Positions 54,976-64,000 of a DNA stretch of 64,000 bases are shown in pieces (positions within the stretch are counted from its first letter, which is position 1; each line of letters begins with the position of its first letter). Source of the stretch: Gammaproteobacteria bacterium (GTDB taxonomy: Bacteria > Pseudomonadota > Gammaproteobacteria > JAJPIJ01); assembly GCA_022071965.1 (NCBI GenBank), contig JAJVIQ010000009.1:1-64000 (forward strand). Direction: 5' to 3'. A program made the position numbers and the translations under genes. Below the pieces are notes generated by a model. The model searched no databases, was not told the DNA's origin, and saw only the letters and a list, made by a program, of their open reading frames with translations.

Positions 54976-55577
54976 CGTACCAACTTCTGAAGTTCGCCCA
55001 CCTGATGGGCGCGATCCTGATGGGCGCGGGACTGATCGGTGTGTGGTTGGCCGATCTCCGCGCTCGGCAGCTTCGCGAACTCGCTCCGTTCTACGAGGCG
55101 GTCCGCAACATCGCGGTGTTCTATGATGGGCTCGTTGTGCCTGGCGCACTGCTACTGGTGGGCAGCGGCACGTGGATCATTGTCATGCTGTACGGATGGC
55201 AATTCCTTCAGGTGCCGTGGCTGATGGGGATGGTCGTTCTGTTCACGTTCGAGTTCATCGAGGGCAATACCATCACCCGCGTCTACTTTATGCGCCTGCG
55301 GCGCATCACGCGGGCTGCACTCCAGAAGGGCAGCTCATTCACGCCGGAGCTTGTGCGGGCGCGCGAGAAGCCTGTCCCCACGTGGACCCATTTTCTGGAC
55401 CTGCCGCTGTACTTCCTGATCGTGTCTCTAGGGGTGCTTCGACCCGGTACCTGGATCCACTTTAACGTGGGCCTGGTCTTGGCCGTCGCGGCCGCCACGC
55501 TTTTGACCATCTACTTGCCCCGCCTCTACCCATGGCGCCCCCACCTGGACGCAGCTGTGGAGTCTCCGGGCACCTAG
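54972..55577 (+). CDS. Cassette 5, second gene: DUF2269 membrane protein
   Basis: The 201-residue protein has four predicted transmembrane helices and a DUF2269-like pattern: LKFAHLMGAILMGAGLIGVWLADLRARQLRELAPF, FYDGLVVPGALLLVGSGTWIIV, FTFEFIEGNTITRVYF. The family is uncharacterised and placed among heme/copper or phosphonate-linked membrane proteins. ATG overlaps the upstream stop. The presence of two genes in one cassette is uncommon. Ends just before attC5. Confidence 0.82.
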   Translation: MTYQLLKFAHLMGAILMGAGLIGVWLADLRARQLRELAPFYEAVRNIAVFYDGLVVPGALLLVGSGTWIIVMLYGWQFLQVPWLMGMVVLFTFEFIEGNTITRVYFMRLRRITRAALQKGSSFTPELVRAREKPVPTWTHFLDLPLYFLIVSLGVLRPGTWIHFNVGLVLAVAAATLLTIYLPRLYPWRPHLDAAVESPGT

Positions 55578-55599
55578 CTGGCCGATCTGCCTGAATGCC

Positions 55600-55677
55600 G
55601 CATAACCTCCAGTTGCACCGGAGCGTCAACAGCCCCCTTCGGTGTCTGCCGCCGCCCGGTGAACTGGGTCGTTAGAC
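55600..55677 (+). repeat. attC5 (about 78 bp)
   Basis: Starts at GCATAAC, ends GTTAGAC (55671-55677). CCAGTTGCACCGG pairs with CCGGTGAACTGG with an extrahelical base; inner loop is longer than in attC4. Confidence 0.8.
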
Positions 55678-55700
55678 GGCGAGAAAGGAGCTACATACTT

Positions 55701-56411
55701 ATGCAAGACGTGACTTTTGTATTGGTGCCGGGTGCTGGCGGCAGTGCGTGGTACTGGCATCTAGTCGAGCGGGAGTTGAGGCAACGCGGGCATGAAGCCA
55801 TACCCGTCGCGCTCCCGGCAGCCGACGATTCGGCGGGCCTGCCCGACTATGCTGCCGCCGTTGTCCGCGCCGTCGGGAAACTGAATTCACGGCAGTTGGT
55901 CCTCGTCGCCCAATCGCTCGGCGGGTTCACTGCACCACTGGTCTGCGAGCAAGTCCCAGTCTCGCTGCTGGTGACGGTCAATGCGATGATCCCCAAACCG
56001 GGTGAGACCCCCAGCAATTGGTGGGCGGATACCGGCTACTCCGAAGCCAAGCGCGAGCAGAACCGTCGTGACGGTCGTGATGCCGACGCACCGTTTGATC
56101 CGCTGTTCGAGTTCTTTCACGACGTGCCGCAGCCGGTGATTGACGAGGCTTGGGCACAAGGCGAGCCGCGTCAATCGGATGCGTTGTTCAGCTCGAAGTG
56201 CGACTTTTTGCACTGGCCAACTATCCCCACCCGAGTCGTCGTTGGTCGGGATGATCGGTTCTTTCCGGTCGAATTCCAGAAGCGCGTGGCACGCGAGCGT
56301 CTTGGAATCTCAGCGGATGAGATGCCCGGTGGTCACCTGGTTGCGCTCAGTCAACCCGCGGAACTATCGGCACGACTAATTGCTTATGCTGAAGCGAGTC
56401 TCGCCGGCTAA
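55701..56411 (+). CDS. Cassette 6: alpha/beta hydrolase
   Basis: The 236-residue protein starts MQDVTFVLVPGAGGSAWYWH with the oxyanion GxGG, and has nucleophile serine in LVAQSLGGFTAP, acid in VVVGRDDRFFPVEFQ and His in EMPGGHLVALSQP, so the triad is intact. It resembles esterase/haloalkane-dehalogenase-like small hydrolases; substrate unknown. The start has AAAGGAG 11 nt upstream. The stop (TAA) lies in attC6. Confidence 0.88.
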   Translation: MQDVTFVLVPGAGGSAWYWHLVERELRQRGHEAIPVALPAADDSAGLPDYAAAVVRAVGKLNSRQLVLVAQSLGGFTAPLVCEQVPVSLLVTVNAMIPKPGETPSNWWADTGYSEAKREQNRRDGRDADAPFDPLFEFFHDVPQPVIDEAWAQGEPRQSDALFSSKCDFLHWPTIPTRVVVGRDDRFFPVEFQKRVARERLGISADEMPGGHLVALSQPAELSARLIAYAEASLAG

Positions 56412-56465
56412 CAACAGCATGCAGCGGACGGCGCTGCGCGCCGCCGCTGATGCTGGGCGTTGGGC
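56406..56465 (+). repeat. attC6 (60 bp)
   Basis: GGCTAAC-type left core and GTTGGGC (56459-56465). Very similar to attC4 with CAGCATGCAGCGGACGGC pairing with GCCGCCGCTGATGCTG. Confidence 0.92.
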
Positions 56466-56471
56466 AGCGCA

Positions 56472-56825
56472 GTGAGAACGACCCGCGATGCACTTGACGA
56501 GGTCGCTGCCGTGAGGGCGCGGTTATTGAAGGCGGATAAGCTGGTTTTCGGCATCCTTGCTCCATTGCTGATATATGTCCTCGGGTCTTGGGCAGTGCTC
56601 GGTACGGCTACCGGAGAAGGGCCGTCTGCAGGCTACAGGGGCATGCAGCTCACGTTTTTCGTTTTCCCGGTAGTGTTCGTGGTTGCAGGTTTGATGAACA
56701 TCTGGGTGCTCTTCGCGCCAGTGACGCGCCGCTTGAGCGCTTTTCTGCTGGGCTTGATCGTTCCCGTACTCGCGCTGATGCTTGAGTACGCGTACTTGTG
56801 GCACATCGGGCCCTTCTCGCGCTAG
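56472..56825 (+). CDS. Cassette 7: small membrane protein
   Basis: The 117-residue product has three predicted transmembrane helices (about 24-45, 60-85, 90-112): VFGILAPLLIYVLGSWAV, LTFFVFPVVFVVAGLMNIWVLF and LGLIVPVLALMLEYAYLW. GTG at 56472 is assumed; GTG at 56511 is an alternative with a better GAGG site. No family recognised. In the cassette it is preceded directly by attC6 and may depend on read-through transcription. Confidence 0.65.
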   Translation: MRTTRDALDEVAAVRARLLKADKLVFGILAPLLIYVLGSWAVLGTATGEGPSAGYRGMQLTFFVFPVVFVVAGLMNIWVLFAPVTRRLSAFLLGLIVPVLALMLEYAYLWHIGPFSR

Positions 56826-56839
56826 GCGCCATGCCACGC

Positions 56840-56940
56840 TGCCCAACAACCGCATGCACCGGACCGCCACAGGCGCATTGCTTTCAGGTGGACCTCTCAG
56901 CGTCTGCGGCCGGTGATGCGGAACGTTGGGCGTCTCAGAG
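56840..56940 (+). repeat. attC7 (about 101 bp)
   Basis: GCCCAAC (56840-56846) to GTTGGGC (56934-56940). CCGCATGCACCGG pairs with CCGGTGATGCGG; a longer inner loop lengthens it. Related to attC2. Confidence 0.88.
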
Positions 56941-56946
56941 GGAACC

Positions 56947-57750
56947 ATGAGCAGCAGCCGAATCGACTACGACAGCGTCGCAGAGATCTATGACCTGTAC
57001 GTGGCGGCGGACTACGACATCCCGTTCTTCCTGCACGAAACGGCAAACGTTGCCGGGCCGGTCCTGGAGTTGACCGCGGGCACAGGACGGGTCTCTCTTG
57101 CGTTGATCCAGGCGGGGGTGCAATTGACCTGCGTCGATGGGTCTCGAGGGATGCTTGACGTCCTGTCCCGAAAATTGAGGGATCGCGGCCTCAGGGCGGA
57201 GCTCGTGTGTGCCGATGTCTGCCAACTCGGGCTTCACACACGCTTTCAGCTTGCGCTACTGCCGTTCCAATCGTTCATGGAGATCGTAGGCGAGCCGCGC
57301 CAGCGCCAAGCACTTTCGGCTGTGTTCGCGTGTCTGGCCCCGGGCGGCCGCTTCATCTGCACGATGCACAATCCCGCCGTGCGCCGAGCCCAAGTAGATG
57401 CAACATTGCGTCTTGTCGGACGGTTTTCGACAAGGGACGGGAGCCTCGTCGTCTCCGGCTTCGAACAGGGAGGGTACCCTCTAGTTAAGCGGCTTCAGTT
57501 TTTCGAGTTCTTCGACAGTGACGGACGGCTGCGCTCAAAACAGCTGCTGCCAATGGAGTTTGAATTCGTCGAAAGAGATCAATTCGAGAGAATGGCGCGA
57601 GACACGGGATTCCATGTGCTCGATCTCTATGGAAACTACGATCGCTCTCCGTTCGACGCAGGCAGAAGTCCGGTGATGATCTGGATGCTTCAGAGGGCAG
57701 ACGCCCAACCATCCGTTGCAGCGGATGCGCCGCAAGCGGCGCGCCGCTGA
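56947..57750 (+). CDS. Cassette 8: class I SAM-dependent methyltransferase
   Basis: The 267-residue protein has a SAM site VLELTAGTGRVSLALIQAG, acidic VDGSRGMLDVL and ADVCQLGLHTRFQLALLPFQ. The last 17 residues (about QPSVAADAPQAARR) are encoded by attC8 and are probably not part of the fold. Substrate unknown. Start MSSSRIDYDS has AGAGGGAACC upstream. Confidence 0.85.
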   Translation: MSSSRIDYDSVAEIYDLYVAADYDIPFFLHETANVAGPVLELTAGTGRVSLALIQAGVQLTCVDGSRGMLDVLSRKLRDRGLRAELVCADVCQLGLHTRFQLALLPFQSFMEIVGEPRQRQALSAVFACLAPGGRFICTMHNPAVRRAQVDATLRLVGRFSTRDGSLVVSGFEQGGYPLVKRLQFFEFFDSDGRLRSKQLLPMEFEFVERDQFERMARDTGFHVLDLYGNYDRSPFDAGRSPVMIWMLQRADAQPSVAADAPQAARR

Positions 57751-57765
57751 TGCTGAGCGTTAGAC
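57703..57765 (+). repeat. attC8 (about 63 bp), last of the array
   Basis: GCCCAAC (57703-57709) to GTTAGAC (57759-57765). TGCAGCGGATGCGCCGC pairs with GCGGCGCGCCGCTGATGC. No further attC was found downstream. Confidence 0.9.
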
Positions 57766-57839
57766 GCCCCAAGTCCGCCAGGCCCCATCGGCTCCCGGTG
57801 CGGAGGAACGCGACCAGTGGGGGCGTCGAGCTCGGAAGC

Positions 57840-57869
57840 TTGACGCGTTCGAGTGCTTCCGAGTAGTCT
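57840..57869 (+). promoter_or_regulatory. Candidate promoter of the restriction operon
   Basis: TTGACG (57840-57845), 18-bp spacer, TAGTCT (57864-57869), ending about 10 bp before the ATG at 57880. That would give a very short leader or leaderless transcript; no ribosome-binding site precedes the ATG. Confidence 0.35.
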
Positions 57870-57879
57870 TCCTGGCACT

Positions 57880-59232
57880 ATGAACCTGGTCGACCTGCTC
57901 AAGCGGCCGGAAGGCAAGACGCTGGAGTTCAAGCGCGAGCTTTCCGGCCCCGAGGGGGTGCTGAAGACCATCGTCGCCTTCGCGAACACCGCCGGCGGGA
58001 CCCTTCTCCTCGGCGTGGAAGACCGGACCGGTCACGTGCGTGGCGTCGCCGAGCCCCTCGACCTGGAGGAGCGGCTCGCCAACCTGATCAGCGATCACGT
58101 GGCCCCTCGCCTGGTGCCGGAGATCGAGATCCTGCCGTGGCGGCGCACGCAGGTCGTCGCCGTCAAGGTGCACCCGAGCCCGACCCGCCCGCACTACCTG
58201 AAGCGCGAAGGACCCGAGAGCGGCGCCTACGTGCGCGTGGGCTCCACGAACCGCCGCGCCGATCGGCAGCTCGTCGAGGAGCTCCGCCGCTTCGGGCGGG
58301 GCGAGAGCTTCGACGAGCAGCCGATGCCCGGCCTCGACTCGGAAGCGCTGGACTTCCGAGCGGCTTCCGAGTCGTTCGCTGGCGTGCGCAAGCTCACCCG
58401 CCGCGATCTCGAGACCTTGCGGCTCGTGACGGTGCACCAGGGGCGCAAAGTTCCCACGGTCGGAGGGATGCTGCTCTTCGGGCGGGATCGCGCGCGGCAT
58501 TTCCCGGACGCCTGGATCCAGGCGGGGCGATTCGGCGGCGGCGACAAGAGCCGGATCGTGGATCGAACCGAGATCCGCTCGCAGCCCGTCCGCGCGATCG
58601 AGGAAGCGGTCGCCTTCGTGGCCAAACACGCCCTGCACGGGGCTGAGATCGGGGCCGTGCGCCGCCGCGAGAGCTGGAACCTGCCGCCGGCGGCCGTGCG
58701 CGAGGCGGTCATCAACGCCGTGGCGCACGCCGACTACGCGCAGCGCGGCGCCCCGATCCGCGTCTCGATCTTCGACGACCGCCTGGAAGTCGAGAACCCG
58801 GGGCTCCTGCCCTTCGGCCTCACGATCGAGGACCTCCCGCGCGGCGTGTCGAAGCTGCGCAACCGCGTCATCGGGCGGGTCTTCCACGCCCTGGGGCTCG
58901 TCGAGCAGTGGGGCAGCGGCGTGCAGCGGATGACGGGCGCCTGCCGCGAGATGGGGCTCGCGCCGCCGCGGTTCGAGGAGATCGCCGTGCGCTTCCGGGT
59001 CACCCTCTTCACCGAACGCGTCGGACGTCCCGCGCTCGACGCGAGGGATCAGGCCATCGTCGAGGCGCTGGCCGGCGGCAAGGGGCTCCTCACGAGCGAG
59101 ATCGCGAAGGTGATCGGCCTCACCCCGCGCGCGACGCGCACCCGTCTCGCGCGGCTGGTCGAGAGCGGTCTCCTGCGGGAGCTCGGGACCGGCCCCCAGG
59201 ACCCGAAGCGGCGCTACGTCCGGACCCGATGA
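57880..59232 (+). CDS. AlbA_2/Schlafen-type DNA-binding protein with RecG-like GHKL ATPase domain
   Basis: The 450-residue protein begins with the AlbA_2 signature [35 protein letters not shown] and [14 protein letters not shown] (about 1-125). A HATPase_c_4 domain follows (about 270-375), with [30 protein letters not shown] and [15 protein letters not shown]-terminal winged helix (about 390-445) contains [20 protein letters not shown]. Such proteins are thought to act as DNA-dependent regulators. It opens the operon and its stop overlaps ATG sequence near the hsdM start, so it may control the restriction genes. Confidence 0.85.
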   Translation: MNLVDLLKRPEGKTLEFKRELSGPEGVLKTIVAFANTAGGTLLLGVEDRTGHVRGVAEPLDLEERLANLISDHVAPRLVPEIEILPWRRTQVVAVKVHPSPTRPHYLKREGPESGAYVRVGSTNRRADRQLVEELRRFGRGESFDEQPMPGLDSEALDFRAASESFAGVRKLTRRDLETLRLVTVHQGRKVPTVGGMLLFGRDRARHFPDAWIQAGRFGGGDKSRIVDRTEIRSQPVRAIEEAVAFVAKHALHGAEIGAVRRRESWNLPPAAVREAVINAVAHADYAQRGAPIRVSIFDDRLEVENPGLLPFGLTIEDLPRGVSKLRNRVIGRVFHALGLVEQWGSGVQRMTGACREMGLAPPRFEEIAVRFRVTLFTERVGRPALDARDQAIVEALAGGKGLLTSEIAKVIGLTPRATRTRLARLVESGLLRELGTGPQDPKRRYVRTR

Positions 59233-59249
59233 AGGCAGCGAGGAGAGCC

Positions 59250-62138
<2,889 letters not shown>

Positions 62139-62139
<1 letters not shown>

Positions 62140-63131
62140 TGGCCGAGGCGCCGGGCGGTCAGGTCGTCGTGTACGAGGCGCCGGACGGGGAGGTGCGGGT
62201 CGATGTGCGGCTCGAGCACGAGACGGTCTGGCTGACCCAGCAGCAGATGGCCGAGCTGTTCGAGCGCGAGCGTTCGGTCGTCACCAAGCACATCCGGAAC
62301 GTCTTCCGGGAGGGCGAGCTCCCGGAAGAGAGCAATGTGCATTTTTTGCACATTGCCGGATCCGACAAGCCGGTCGGCTTCTACAGCCTGGACGTCATCA
62401 TCTCGGTTGGGTACCGCGTGAAATCGCGGCGCGGCACCCAGTTTCGCATCTGGGCCACGCGGACCCTGCGGGACCATCTGCTACGGGGTTACACGCTCCA
62501 CGAGCGGCGGCTGGCGGAGCGCGGGCTGGGGGAGGCGGAGCAGGCGGTCGCGCTGCTCGCGCGGACGCTGAAGGCACACGCCCTCGTCACCGACGAGGGT
62601 TCGGCCGTGCTCGACGTGGTGCAGCGCTACACCCGTTCCTGGCGGCTGCTGCTGGAGTACGACGAGCAGCGCCTCGGCGAACAGCCCGCACGACCCGTGG
62701 TTCCGGCCGCGCGCCTGACCCTGGAGGACGCACGCGCCGCCGTGGCCACGCTGCGCGCGGCGGTCGCGCGACGCGGCGAGGCCGGCGCGCTCTTCGGCCA
62801 GGAGCGCGGGGACGCGCTGGCCGGCATCCTCGGCGCCGTCGAGCAGACCTTTGGCGGCGACCCGCTCTACCCGAGCGCACAGGTGCGCGCCGCGCACCTG
62901 CTCTACTTCGTCATCAAGGACCACCCCTTCAGCGACGGCAACAAGCGCATCGGCACGCTCTTGTTCCTCGATTACCTGCGGCGCAATGGGCTGCTCTTGC
63001 GCGCCAACGGCGAGCCGCGGCTCGCCGACAACGCGATGGTGGCGCTGGCGCTCCTGATCGCCGAGAGCGAGCCGGCGCAGAAGGAACTCATGATCCGGCT
63101 CGTCCTCAACCTGCTCGAGGACGGCCAATGA
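62139..63131 (+). CDS. RhuM-like protein with C-terminal Fic/Doc domain
   Basis: The 330-residue protein has an N-terminal RhuM domain (about 1-170: [59 protein letters not shown]) and a C-terminal Fic domain (about 195-325) with [19 protein letters not shown]. This is the Doc-like motif HxFxDGNKR; the last Arg of classical Fic motifs is replaced. Fic proteins transfer AMP or phosphate to a protein target. It is embedded between hsdS and hsdR with overlapping starts (TGATG, ATGA), so it is read with the restriction genes. Confidence 0.9.
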
Positions 63132-64000
63132 GCGACCGCGGCGTCACGGAATCCGTCGTCGAAGAGGCCGCGCTCGCCTGGCTCGAAGCCATCGGGTGGC
63201 ACATCGCCCACGGCCCGGACATCGCGCCGGACATGCCCGCGGCCGAGCGGCGCGACTACGGCGAGGTCGTGCTGGCGCAGCGCCTGCGCGACGCACTCGC
63301 CCGCCTCAACCCCGGGCTGCCCGCCGAGGCGCTCGAGGACGCCTTCCGCAAGCTGACGCGGCCCGAAGGCGCGGATCTCATCCAGCGCAACCGCGCGCTC
63401 CATCGCCTGCTGGTCGACGGCGTGACGGTGGAGTATCGCGACGCCGAGGGCGCGATCCGAGGCGCGCAGGCGCGCGTGATCGACTTCGATGATCCCGCGA
63501 GCAACGACTGGCTCGCCGTCAACCAGTTCACCGTGGTCGAGAACAAGCACACCCGCCGGCCGGACGTGGTGCTGTTCGTCAACGGCTTGCCGCTCGCGGT
63601 GCTGGAGCTGAAGAACGCCGCCAACGAGGACGCCACGATCTGGAGCGCCTTCCAGCAGCTCCAGACCTACAAGACCGAGGTGCCGGCGCTGTTCGCGACC
63701 AACGCCGTGCTGGTCGTGTCCGACGGCATCGAGGCGCGCGCCGGAACGATCACGGCCGGGCGTGAGTGGTTCAAGCCCTGGCGCACGATCTCGGGCGAGG
63801 CGCTGGCCGACGCACACATGCCCGAGCTCCAGGTCGTGATCGAGGGGCTGCTGGCGCCGCGGCGCTTCCTCGATCTGGTGCGCGACTTCGTTGTGTTCGA
63901 GGACGACGGCGGCGGGCGGACGTCCAAGAAGATGGCGGGCTACCACCAGTTCCACGCCGTGCAGGTGGTGGTGGGCGAGACGCTGCGGGCCGCCGAGCTG
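63128..64000 (+). CDS. hsdR: Type I restriction endonuclease subunit HsdR (3' end outside window)
   Basis: The visible 291 residues contain the HsdR N-terminal nuclease domain: [24 protein letters not shown], the PD-(D/E)xK site [21 protein letters not shown] with Asp and Glu-x-Lys in place, and [25 protein letters not shown]. The helicase/translocase domains lie beyond the window. It cuts DNA after ATP-driven translocation. Its ATG overlaps the RhuM-Fic stop (ATGA). Confidence 0.95.
   Translation, partial: MSDRGVTESVVEEAALAWLEAIGWHIAHGPDIAPDMPAAERRDYGEVVLAQRLRDALARLNPGLPAEALEDAFRKLTRPEGADLIQRNRALHRLLVDGVTVEYRDAEGAIRGAQARVIDFDDPASNDWLAVNQFTVVENKHTRRPDVVLFVNGLPLAVLELKNAANEDATIWSAFQQLQTYKTEVPALFATNAVLVVSDGIEARAGTITAGREWFKPWRTISGEALADAHMPELQVVIEGLLAPRRFLDLVRDFVVFEDDGGGRTSKKMAGYHQFHAVQVVVGETLRAAEL

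Larger units (their letters stand above)
49478..57765. mobile_element. Chromosomal integron with eight gene cassettes
   Basis: A tyrosine integron integrase on the minus strand is followed on the plus strand by nine genes in eight cassettes. Each cassette ends in an attC-like site with a terminal GTTRRRY-type core (GTTAGAC, GTTGGGC, GTTAGGT) and a hairpin-forming body. All cassettes face the same way, away from intI, with short or no gaps. No resistance gene or mobile-integron 3' conserved segment is present. Cassette base composition is lower in GC than flanking DNA. This matches a sedentary chromosomal integron. Confidence 0.9.

Noticed and set aside
57880-59232. AlbA_2 gene as a ninth integron cassette
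   Set aside because: No attC was found after it, GC content jumps, and the gene belongs with the restriction operon.

Overview
The window is high-GC bacterial chromosome, most likely from a gammaproteobacterium. This is inferred from gene content: a PhoP/PhoQ-like two-component pair, an AcnA-type aconitase, YceI with cytochrome b561, the DUF2339-DUF3999 pair, a YajD-type HNH protein, and a chromosomal integron. The genus cannot be fixed from sequence reading alone. No rRNA, tRNA, CRISPR array or intact insertion sequence was seen.

Region 1 (1-20 kb) is ordinary chromosome. It holds an ECF sigma factor overlapping a membrane-protein gene, a secreted protein, and an FmdB zinc ribbon. A four-gene operon follows (b-type cytochrome, PepSY protein, PhoP-like regulator, PhoQ-like kinase). 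Next come a homocysteine methyltransferase divergent from a GlxA-type regulator, an HbpS/GlcG-like secreted protein, a cyclic-nucleotide-binding/rhodanese-like protein, a HAD hydrolase, DUF2339-DUF3999, an RsmB/NOP methyltransferase and a beta-carbonic anhydrase.

Region 2 (19.5-49.3 kb) opens with a patatin phospholipase gene directly behind a 1562-residue exported protein. That protein joins a FecR-like domain, TPR repeats, a TonB-receptor-like barrel and a second, omptin-like barrel. Further on are a GCS2-type ligase, NDK, a CelD-type acetyltransferase, a Tat-exported dienelactone hydrolase, a SemiSWEET, a run of small stress-type genes with sigma-S-like -10 boxes (DUF1269, a small helical protein), DUF808, an old yellow enzyme, dodecin and aconitase. 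An overlapping ABC-ATPase / metal-type GTPase / Fe-S protein trio looks like an uncharacterised cofactor-maturation module. Cytochrome b561-YceI, a radical SAM protein and an Smr protein close this region. Two decayed genes (aldo/keto reductase, EAL domain) lie here.

Region 3 (49.5-57.8 kb) is a chromosomal integron. A long IntI (457 aa) on the minus strand faces away from eight plus-strand cassettes, each followed by a recognisable attC hairpin site. The cassettes encode an SRA-like/HNH nuclease candidate, a PUA/EVE-like protein, a deoxyribonucleotidase-like HAD protein, a 506-aa coiled-coil protein of unknown function, a two-gene cassette (unknown plus DUF2269), an alpha/beta hydrolase, a small membrane protein and a methyltransferase. 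A LexA-like box overlaps the intI promoter region.

Region 4 (57.8-64 kb) is a very GC-rich, tightly overlapping type I restriction-modification operon: AlbA_2/RecG-like ATPase, hsdM, hsdS, RhuM-Fic and hsdR, the last cut by the window end. Regions 3 and 4 together form a probable defence and accessory island.
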